10,097 nucleotides of DNA. Origin: DAOPZC01 sp035353175 (lineage in GTDB: Bacteria; Verrucomicrobiota; Kiritimatiellia; RFP12; UBA1067). Below, one piece after another: positions 4,444-10,097 of the stretch. Under the pieces are notes generated by a model. That model was given only the letters and a program-made list of their open reading frames with translations, ran no database searches and was not told the origin of the DNA. The DNA lies in assembly GCA_035353175.1 (NCBI GenBank), contig DAOPZC010000110.1, positions 1-10,097 of the forward strand, given 5' to 3'. Position numbers and translations under genes: made by a program. How positions within the stretch are numbered: the first letter of the stretch is position 1; each line of letters begins with the position of its first letter.

Positions 4444-5802
4444 ATGAATAGACGAACATTCCTGGCGGCTTCGGCCGCCGCGGCCGCGACGGGGCTGTTC
4501 GCGCGCCGCGCGAAGGCGCAGACGCCTTCGCCCAACGCCAAGCTCTGCCACGCGTGCATCGGCGTGGGCGGCATGGGCTATGGCGACCTGAACAGTTTCA
4601 AGTCACACGCCGGCCTTCAGATCGTCGCCATCTGCGATGTGGACAAAGGCACCTTGGACAAAGCCGCCGCGGTGTTGCCAGGCGTGCGCACGTATACGGA
4701 CTGGCGAGAGCTTCTCGCCAAGGAAGGCGACAAGATCGACGCCGTCAACGTGGCGACCCCGGACCACATGCACGCCTCGGTCACGCTCTCCGCGTTGCGC
4801 GCGCACAAACACGTTTATTGCCAAAAGCCGCTCTGTCGCGACATCGCCGAAATCCGGGCCGTCATGCAGGCCGCGCAGTCCTCGGGACAGGTCACCCAAC
4901 TCGGCACCCAGTACGCCTCGATGGTCGGCGACCGGATGGCCGTCAAGTATCTTCAGGACGGCGTCCTCGGCGAAATATCGCGCATCGTTTTGTTTATGAC
5001 CGTCAAAGCGCACAGCAGCATCCCCGGGCCCAGGCCAGAGAAAGGGTCGCCGCCCCCGACGAACCTGAACTGGGACCTGTGGCTGGGCACCGCGCCGGTA
5101 CGCGAGTATGCGCCCCAGCTCTATCACCCGTTCTTTTGGCGGGCTTGGCAGGATTTTGGCACGGGCGTGATGAGCGACAATCAGAGCCACCTTTTCGACT
5201 CCTCCTGGAAAGGGCTGGAACTCACCGCGCCACTGTCGGTCAAAGCGGAGGTGCAGGAGTCGTGGAAGAACACGCCGGCCCGCCGGGCCGACAACTGGCC
5301 GCAGAGCCGCCATGTGGTATGGACTTTCCCCGGCACGGAGCGCTCCGGGGGCAAACCGATCACGGTCGAGTGGTTCGACGGCAGAGAGACGATGCCTCAG
5401 GAATACCAGCGCTACGCGCAAGACTGCGGCCTGCAAGAACTTCCCAAAATCGGCTCGCTCGTCATCGGCTCCGAGGGGGCGATGCTCATGGAGCACGGCA
5501 CCGCGCCGCGTCTGGTTTCGGATGGCCGGCTGAAAAAGCACCCGAAGCCAGCGCTGCCCGCCCACCCCAGCCATTACCACCACTTCGTTGACGCCTGCCT
5601 GGGCAAAGCGAAAACGGAATCTGATTTCATGCGGACCGGGCCGATGACCGAGGCCATCATGCTGGGCAACATCGCCGTGAGAATCCCCGACACCGAGCTT
5701 CGGTGGGACGCGGCCGCCATGAAGGTGACAAACGTCGAGGAAGCCAACAAGCTGATGGGACGGACCTACCGCGCGGGATGGAGCATCCCCGGACTGGGTT
5801 AA
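4444..5802 (+). CDS. Tat-exported Gfo/Idh/MocA family oxidoreductase
   Basis: This 452-residue NAD(P)-dependent dehydrogenase is predicted to oxidise a hydroxyl of a sugar or glycoside, as is typical for the family. The N-terminus MNRRTFL plus an alanine-rich core and a likely AKA/Q cleavage near 25 form a twin-arginine signal, so the enzyme would be exported folded with its cofactor. The Rossmann domain carries GVGGMG (40-45), then CDVD (64-67) and TPDHMH (105-110). QKP (127-129) stands in place of the usual EKP, a substitution common in exported members. The C-terminal domain has WRAWQDFGTG (232-241) followed by DNQSH (245-249), near the usual Asp/His substrate site. It is the first gene of the run, followed 25 bases later by the DUF1080 gene, which suggests oxidation of a glycoside at C3 followed by cleavage. 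The substrate is not visible from the sequence. Confidence 0.93.
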   Translation: MNRRTFLAASAAAAATGLFARRAKAQTPSPNAKLCHACIGVGGMGYGDLNSFKSHAGLQIVAICDVDKGTLDKAAAVLPGVRTYTDWRELLAKEGDKIDAVNVATPDHMHASVTLSALRAHKHVYCQKPLCRDIAEIRAVMQAAQSSGQVTQLGTQYASMVGDRMAVKYLQDGVLGEISRIVLFMTVKAHSSIPGPRPEKGSPPPTNLNWDLWLGTAPVREYAPQLYHPFFWRAWQDFGTGVMSDNQSHLFDSSWKGLELTAPLSVKAEVQESWKNTPARRADNWPQSRHVVWTFPGTERSGGKPITVEWFDGRETMPQEYQRYAQDCGLQELPKIGSLVIGSEGAMLMEHGTAPRLVSDGRLKKHPKPALPAHPSHYHHFVDACLGKAKTESDFMRTGPMTEAIMLGNIAVRIPDTELRWDAAAMKVTNVEEANKLMGRTYRAGWSIPGLG

Positions 5803-5827
5803 CGATGCAAAAAGGAAAAGAACGTTC

Positions 5828-6472
5828 ATGAAAAGAATACTGACGATGGCGGCCGCGCTGGCCGGACTGGTAATGATCGGCGCTGCGGCGGAACCCGACG
5901 GCGAGGGCTTTGTTTCGGTCTTCAACGGACAGGATCTGCGCGGCTGGGTCGGCGCGACGGGAAGTTATGCCGTCGAGAACGGGATTCTCTTCTCCAAGCC
6001 GGACAAGGCGGGCAACATGATGCTCGAAAAGCAGTATGCCGACTTTATTCTCCTGTTCGATTTTCTGCTCACCACCAACGCCAACAACGGCGTGGCGCTG
6101 CGCATGAAAGAGGTCGCCGGAGACGGCATCAAAAGCGGCACGGAGATCCAGATTCTGGACGATGGCGGCGACCAGTACAAAAAGCTCGCGGATTACCAAT
6201 ACAACGGATCGCTCTACGGCATCGCCGCCGCAAAGCGCGGCTTCCTGAAGCCGGTCGGCCAGTGGAACACGCAGGAAGTGCGGGCCATCGGTTCGCGGGT
6301 CACGGTCGTCTTGAACGGCACCGTGATTGTCGACACGGATTTCAAAGACGTGCAAAAGACCCCCGACGGCAAAGACCATCAGGGAATGCGTAACTTAAAA
6401 GGGTACATCGGCCTCAGGGCGCATCACTCACGGGTCGACTTCCGGAACCTGTACATCAAGGAAATCAAGTAG
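5828..6472 (+). CDS. Exported DUF1080 protein (3-keto-disaccharide hydrolase family)
   Basis: This 214-residue protein has a Sec signal peptide (MKRILTMAAALAGLVMIGAA, likely cut at AAA/E near 21) and a single DUF1080 domain, a concanavalin-like beta-sandwich now described as a 3-keto-disaccharide hydrolase. Family marks in order are FNGQDLRGW (32-40), NNGVALR (86-92), EIQILDD (106-112), GSLYG (127-131), GQWNTQEVRAIGSRVTVVLNG-type central strands (144-164), and the closing GYIGLR with FRNLYIKEI (192-213). The length is normal for a one-domain member. AAGGAAAAG precedes the ATG, and the gap to the preceding gene is 25 bases. It would act in the periplasm on the keto-glycoside made by the Tat-exported oxidoreductase. 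This partnership is inferred from gene order and the known co-occurrence of the two families. Confidence 0.92.
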   Translation: MKRILTMAAALAGLVMIGAAAEPDGEGFVSVFNGQDLRGWVGATGSYAVENGILFSKPDKAGNMMLEKQYADFILLFDFLLTTNANNGVALRMKEVAGDGIKSGTEIQILDDGGDQYKKLADYQYNGSLYGIAAAKRGFLKPVGQWNTQEVRAIGSRVTVVLNGTVIVDTDFKDVQKTPDGKDHQGMRNLKGYIGLRAHHSRVDFRNLYIKEIK

Positions 6473-6473
6473 A

Positions 6474-7442
6474 ATGAACAGGCGTGACTTTCTGAAAGCC
6501 GTTGCGGCGGCGGGAATCGTGTCGGGGCTGCCGCCGGCGGCGCGGGCGGCGACAGGTTGCACCTTCAAAACGAAGCTTGAGAAGGCGCTGATCGCGCCGG
6601 TGGCGGACGACGCGGCGTGCGCGCGGATCGCCCAGGCCGGCTTTCCCGGCATGGAGCTGACGCAAAAAGGAATCACGATCGAACAGGCCATCCAAGGACG
6701 ACGCACGGCGGAAAAGCACGGGCTCAAAATCCATTCGCTCATGAGCGGCGGAGGCGACTTCAACAACGCCGACCCGGAGGCGCGCCGCAAGTCGATCGAG
6801 GAGATGAAACACCGGATCCGGGTGGCGGCCGCATACGGCGCGAGCACGTTGCTGCTGGTGCCGTGCCGCGTGAACGGCGGCGCGCCGAAGCCGGCCCAGT
6901 TCAAAATCGACTTCGACCCCAAAACGCTGCGGGTCAAATCGGTCGTCGAGGGTGACAACGCGCCGTTTGCGGCGTATATTGAAGCCCAGAATAAGGCAAC
7001 CGAGCTCTCGCGATCGGCGGTAGACGAACTGCTCCCTGTGGCGGCACGGGAGGGCGTGATCATCTGCCTCGAGAACGTCTGGAACAACCTCTGGGTTCTG
7101 CCCGACTTCGCGGCGGCGTTCGTGCGCTCTTTCGACACCCCGTGGGTCAAAGCGTATATCGACCTCGGCAACCACGTCCGCTACGCGCCGACCGAGCAGT
7201 GGTTGCGGACGTTCGGGAGGAGCATCGCCAAGCTGCACATCAAGGATTTCAAGATCGACCGCGAGAAGAAGAACGACGGCGATTTCGTGCCCATCGGCCA
7301 GGGCAGCATCGACTGGAAGTCGGTGCGCGGGGTGATTGAGGAGATCGGCTACAACGGCTGGGTCACGATCGAGAGCGGCGGGTTCACCGACGCCGAGCAT
7401 AGCGCGCTGATGGACCGCTTCTTTGCGGGGCAGGGCGTATAA
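6474..7442 (+). CDS. Tat-exported sugar phosphate isomerase/epimerase-fold protein (xylose-isomerase-like TIM barrel)
   Basis: This 322-residue protein begins one base after the stop of the DUF1080 gene. Its ribosome site (AAGGAA) lies inside the end of that gene, so translation is probably coupled. MNRRDFLK is a textbook twin-arginine motif, and cleavage is likely after ARA near residue 25. The rest is an AP-endonuclease-2-type TIM barrel. All four expected metal ligands are present: Glu200 (CLEN), Asp230 (YIDLGN), His255 (LHIKD) and Glu300 (TIES). In oxidative glycoside pathways, proteins of this fold act as isomerases, epimerases or keto-glycoside lyases and hydratases, and any of these is possible here. 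The Tat signal implies export with bound metal. It forms an exported trio with the preceding oxidoreductase and DUF1080 protein. The exact reaction is unknown. Confidence 0.9.
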   Translation: MNRRDFLKAVAAAGIVSGLPPAARAATGCTFKTKLEKALIAPVADDAACARIAQAGFPGMELTQKGITIEQAIQGRRTAEKHGLKIHSLMSGGGDFNNADPEARRKSIEEMKHRIRVAAAYGASTLLLVPCRVNGGAPKPAQFKIDFDPKTLRVKSVVEGDNAPFAAYIEAQNKATELSRSAVDELLPVAAREGVIICLENVWNNLWVLPDFAAAFVRSFDTPWVKAYIDLGNHVRYAPTEQWLRTFGRSIAKLHIKDFKIDREKKNDGDFVPIGQGSIDWKSVRGVIEEIGYNGWVTIESGGFTDAEHSALMDRFFAGQGV

Positions 7443-7456
7443 CTTGGAAAACCGTC

Positions 7457-8476
7457 ATGCTTAACATCGGAATCATCGGGTTCGGATTCATGGGGCGCAT
7501 GCACTACCGCTGCTGGAAGGCGCGGACAGACGCGCGCGTCGTCGCGATATGCGATACCAACGCCGCCGCCATGCAGGGCGGCGGCAAGGGGCTCGGCAAC
7601 ATCGCCGGAGCGGAAGGCGAGGTGGATCTGCGCGACGTGGCCATCTACTCCGATCCGGAGGAGATGTTTGCCCGCGAAAAGCTCGACGCGGTCTCGATCA
7701 CCGTGCCGACGCACCTTCACGCCGCATGGACCGTCAAAGCCCTGAATGCGGGCATCCACGTGCTGTGCGAGAAGCCGATGGCGCTGACGCTGGCCGATGG
7801 AAGGCAGATGATCGCGGCGGCCGAGGAAAGCGGCAGACGACTGCAGATCGGCCACTGCATCCGTTTCTGGCCGGAATACGCCAAAGCCAAGGAGATCGTC
7901 GAGAGCGGCGTCTACGGACGCGTCATCACGGCGACCTTCCAACGTCTGTCCGCCACGGCGCGGACCAAGCAGGGCAGCTGGTTCTCGAACGAGGAACAGA
8001 GCGGCGGCATGGTCTTCGACTTGCACATCCACGATACCGATTTTGTCCAACACCTGTTCGGAATGCCCTCGTCGGTATGCAGCCACGGTGCCCTGACGCC
8101 GGCAGGCAACATCGCGCATATCCTCACCCACTACCGGTTCAACGACGACAAGCTCGTCACCGCGGAGGGCGGCTGGGCGCTGGTTCCCGCGTACGGCTTT
8201 GAAATGAAATTCCTGATCGTGATGGAAAAAGCCGTTCTTTCCTTTGAAAACAAACGCACACCGACGCTCAAGCTGTTCCCCGCCGAGGGCGAGCCCATCG
8301 TACCGGAACTTGAGCAGGGAGACGGCTATTCCCGGCAGATCGAGCATTTTGTCCGCGCCATCCGCGGCGAGTCCGTGCCGTCGGTGATCACGCCGCAACA
8401 AGCCCTGCAGGCGCTGCGCATTGCGGAAGCCGAGCGCGAGTCCGCGCGGAACGGAGCGCATGTCAACCTCACTTGA
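7457..8476 (+). CDS. Cytosolic Gfo/Idh/MocA family oxidoreductase
   Basis: This is a 339-residue NAD(P)-dependent sugar dehydrogenase without a signal peptide, so it is cytoplasmic, unlike the first oxidoreductase of the run. The dinucleotide motif GFGFMG is at 8-13, followed by CDTN (32-35), VPTHLHA (83-89) and the canonical catalytic EKP at 105-107. GGMVFDLHIHDTD (183-195) supplies the usual Asp188 and His192 of the substrate pocket. The length is normal for the family. It starts 14 bases after the isomerase-fold gene with only a weak ribosome site (TTGGAA). Its last 17 bases overlap the next gene, which indicates a coupled pair. It could oxidise an imported sugar or re-reduce a keto-sugar product. 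The sequence does not fix the direction of the reaction. Confidence 0.93.
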   Translation: MLNIGIIGFGFMGRMHYRCWKARTDARVVAICDTNAAAMQGGGKGLGNIAGAEGEVDLRDVAIYSDPEEMFAREKLDAVSITVPTHLHAAWTVKALNAGIHVLCEKPMALTLADGRQMIAAAEESGRRLQIGHCIRFWPEYAKAKEIVESGVYGRVITATFQRLSATARTKQGSWFSNEEQSGGMVFDLHIHDTDFVQHLFGMPSSVCSHGALTPAGNIAHILTHYRFNDDKLVTAEGGWALVPAYGFEMKFLIVMEKAVLSFENKRTPTLKLFPAEGEPIVPELEQGDGYSRQIEHFVRAIRGESVPSVITPQQALQALRIAEAERESARNGAHVNLT

Positions 8477-9326
8477 AAAACGCCCGGCAGGCCTGCGATG
8501 CGGCCACTGGCCCCTCTCCGTCTGCAGCTGGTCACTCCGCACCGACCTGAACGGCGTTGCGCTGGCGATGCGGCAGCTCGGCGTCAGCCGCGTCAACCTG
8601 GCGTTAAAACCCGCCTTCCGTGAGGGCGGAGACGCCTATCTGGAGGCCGTCCGCGCACAGCCATGGACCGTCAGCGCGGCAACGATCGGTTTCTTTCACG
8701 AGGATTACTCGTCGCTGGAAAGTATCCGTGCGACCGGCGGCATTGTGCCCGACGAGCACTGGGATGAAAACCGGAAGATGGTCCTGCGCGCGATCGATAT
8801 CACGGCGTCGCTGGGCGTTCCTTTCTTGACCCTGCATGCCGGTTTCATCGAAGACGGCAGTCCCGCGAAAGCGCGGCATTTCCGCGACCGCGTGGTTTGT
8901 CTCGCGGACGCCGCCGGCGAACGCGGCATCGCGCTGCTGATGGAAACCGGACAGGAGACCGCAAACTGCCTGCGCGACCTGCTTGAGGAGTTGAACCACC
9001 CCGCGCTCGGCATCAATTTTGATCCGGCCAACATGATCCTTTATGGCAGGGGCGATCCGGTCGAGGCGGTCCGCATGTTGGGCCGCTGGATCCGGCACGT
9101 GCACATCAAGGATGCGATCGCAACCAAGATCCCCGGGACCTGGGGCACCGAAGTGCCCTGGGGCCGGGGACAGGTGGGCGGCGCATCTTTTCTGCATGCC
9201 TTGGAAACTATTGACTACAACGGCGCTCTCGCGATCGAGCGCGAAGCCGGCGACAACAGGCTGGAAGACATCCGGCAGGCTGCCGGCTTGCTCGCCGCGT
9301 GGATGCCGCAAACGAGGGAAGCGTAA
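8460..9326 (+). CDS. Cytosolic sugar phosphate isomerase/epimerase-fold protein
   Basis: This is a 288-residue xylose-isomerase-like TIM barrel with no signal peptide. The frame can be opened upstream to a TTG at 8421. I chose the ATG at 8460 because it has GGAG just before it and gives a short overlap (17 bases) with the preceding gene. Probable metal ligands are Glu162 (METG), Asp188 (NFDPAN), His213 or His215 (HVHIKD) and Glu260 (AIERE). LHAGF near 125-129 contributes another pocket histidine. It pairs with the cytosolic oxidoreductase as its exported paralogue pairs with the Tat oxidoreductase, although the two TIM barrels are clearly divergent in sequence and length. A likely role is isomerisation, epimerisation or lyase chemistry on a keto-sugar. 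The family is certain but the reaction is not. Confidence 0.92.
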   Translation: MSTSLEKRPAGLRCGHWPLSVCSWSLRTDLNGVALAMRQLGVSRVNLALKPAFREGGDAYLEAVRAQPWTVSAATIGFFHEDYSSLESIRATGGIVPDEHWDENRKMVLRAIDITASLGVPFLTLHAGFIEDGSPAKARHFRDRVVCLADAAGERGIALLMETGQETANCLRDLLEELNHPALGINFDPANMILYGRGDPVEAVRMLGRWIRHVHIKDAIATKIPGTWGTEVPWGRGQVGGASFLHALETIDYNGALAIEREAGDNRLEDIRQAAGLLAAWMPQTREA

Positions 9327-9330
9327 CACG

Positions 9331-10097
9331 ATGAAGTGGACACAGGTGCCTGAGTATGAAGCGATGAGCCGGATGGCGGCACAGCGCATGTTCGATGTGA
9401 TTTCCGGGAAACTCGCCCAGCGGCAGAAGGTCAGAGTCGGGCTGGCCACCGGCAACACCATGATACGGGTGTACGCGATTCTCGCCGGGATGCTGAACAA
9501 GGCGGGGCATGAACTTGCGGATTTATCCACCTACAACCTGGACGAATATGTGGACAGCCAGGGCGGGAACGTCGCGCCGAGCCACCCGCTCAGCTACCGC
9601 AAATACATGACCGAGCATTTTTACGACCTGGTCGACACGCGGCTGGGCTTCAAGCGCGAGAACATGTTCTTTCCCGATTCCGAAAACCCGGCGGCATACG
9701 ATGCGCAGATCGCTGAGGCGGGCGGGCTGGATTTCCAGCTGCTCGGCATCGGCTTCAACGGCCATATCGCCTTCAACGAACCGCTCCCGGCGAACGAGAT
9801 ATCCGCGGAAGATTTTGCGGCGCTGCCTTCGCGCGTGATTGAGCTGACCGCGCTGACGATCAAGACGAACACGGAACTGACCGCCGACGGCGACCCGCAT
9901 CTGGTCCCGCGCCAGGCGGTCACCATGGGGATGGGGTCGATCCTGGACGCCAAAGAGATCATGCTGCTGGCGTGTTTCAAGGAGCAGGCTGCGCCGCTCG
10001 CCATCATCAAGGCGGGAAAGATCAGCCCTGAAACCCCGGCATCGTTCCTGCTGAATCATCCTTCGGTCCAGATGATTTACACGGCAGACACCATCAA
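9331..10097 (+). CDS. nagB: Glucosamine-6-phosphate deaminase (NagB family), C-terminus cut by the window end
   Basis: 255 codons are visible, and the frame is open at the right edge. The family converts glucosamine-6-phosphate to fructose-6-phosphate and ammonia in the cytoplasm. Visible marks are a sugar-phosphate loop LATGNTMIRVY (38-48), YNLDEYV (68-74) with the base-equivalent Asp71, SHPLSYRKYM (84-93), and the ring-opening motif GFNGHIAFNEP (141-151) with His145 and Glu150. Position 143 is Asn where the E. coli enzyme has Asp; as I recall, this variant also occurs in Gram-positive NagB proteins, so I do not count it as a defect. AVTMGMGSILDAKEIMLLA (196-214) matches the C-terminal part. 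The start lies four bases after the previous stop, with GAGGGAA ten bases upstream, so it belongs to the same transcript. Its presence suggests that an amino sugar enters this pathway. A NagB-like paralogue with another substrate is possible. Confidence 0.9.
   Translation, partial: MKWTQVPEYEAMSRMAAQRMFDVISGKLAQRQKVRVGLATGNTMIRVYAILAGMLNKAGHELADLSTYNLDEYVDSQGGNVAPSHPLSYRKYMTEHFYDLVDTRLGFKRENMFFPDSENPAAYDAQIAEAGGLDFQLLGIGFNGHIAFNEPLPANEISAEDFAALPSRVIELTALTIKTNTELTADGDPHLVPRQAVTMGMGSILDAKEIMLLACFKEQAAPLAIIKAGKISPETPASFLLNHPSVQMIYTADTI

Noticed and set aside
3122..4447. A 441-codon plus-strand open frame opposite the regulator
   Set aside because: It is the antisense shadow of a clear XylR-type gene. 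It is Arg/Pro/His-rich, matches no recognised domain, and would overlap the start of the next gene.
4822..4830. QKP instead of EKP in the first oxidoreductase as a broken active site
   Set aside because: The catalytic Lys and Pro remain, and Gln at this position is common among Tat-exported members of the family.
4554..5591. A 345-codon plus-strand frame inside the first oxidoreductase
   Set aside because: It is an out-of-frame Arg-rich translation of the real gene.
4603..5925. A 440-codon minus-strand open frame across the first oxidoreductase
   Set aside because: It is antisense to a well-supported Gfo/Idh/MocA gene, has biased Arg/Gly/His composition and no family motif. Long antisense frames are expected in GC-rich DNA.
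6465..7400. Long minus-strand open frames over the Tat-exported TIM-barrel gene
   Set aside because: They are Arg-rich shadows of a gene with Tat signal and all four metal ligands.
7349..8596. A 415-codon minus-strand open frame across the second oxidoreductase
   Set aside because: It spans three sense genes on the opposite strand and has low-information composition. The sense frames carry clear catalytic motifs.
8604..9530. A 308-codon minus-strand open frame over the second TIM-barrel gene and nagB
   Set aside because: It is antisense to two genes with clear motifs and has no motif of its own.
9760..9765. Asn instead of Asp in the NagB ring-opening motif as a sign of inactivity
   Set aside because: All other key residues are present (Asp71, His145, Glu150), and as I recall the NGH form is found in NagB proteins of other bacteria.

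Overview
The window looks like chromosomal DNA from a GC-rich saccharolytic bacterium, most likely of the PVC group (Verrucomicrobiota, Kiritimatiellota, Lentisphaerota or Planctomycetota). This is inferred from a Tat-exported Gfo/Idh/MocA oxidoreductase next to a DUF1080 protein and xylose-isomerase-like TIM barrels, an XylR-type (LacI-like plus AraC) regulator, and a scattered four-helix-bundle (S23-like) gene remnant. No rRNA, tRNA, CRISPR array or intact transposase was seen.

Layout. (1) 1-1280 is visibly poorer in GC (about half G+C, against roughly 60-67% later). It carries two small minus-strand genes of unknown function: a Cys-pair protein cut by the window start (1-240) and a secreted protein (489-935). 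The spacers hold bulged hairpins. (2) 1280-1590 is a GC-rich gene-free leader with an 8-bp-period repeat, a 12-bp palindrome and a hairpin. (3) 1591-2511 is a GH16 lipoprotein glycanase. (4) 2512-3127 is a decayed stretch: a frameshifted and internally deleted four-helix-bundle gene bracketed by inverted GATTAY hexamer repeats, then what may be the 3' tail of another lost gene and a hairpin. (5) 3128-4303 (minus) is the XylR-type regulator, divergent from (6) 4444-10097+, a tight plus-strand run of six genes: Tat-exported Gfo/Idh/MocA, Sec-exported DUF1080 protein, Tat-exported sugar isomerase/epimerase-fold protein, cytosolic Gfo/Idh/MocA, cytosolic sugar isomerase/epimerase-fold protein, and NagB (cut by the window end).

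How it may work. The run reads as an oxidative glycoside-cleavage (3-keto-glycoside) pathway built twice. One set acts outside the cytoplasm (oxidoreductase, DUF1080 3-keto-glycoside hydrolase, TIM-barrel lyase/isomerase). A second oxidoreductase plus TIM barrel acts in the cytoplasm. Glucosamine-6-phosphate deaminase then suggests an amino-sugar-containing substrate or product. The divergent regulator, with an inverted repeat in the 140-bp shared promoter region, is the obvious candidate controller. Gene families are read from sequence motifs. The substrate, the compartment logic and the NagB link are inference. No transporter gene is visible in the window.
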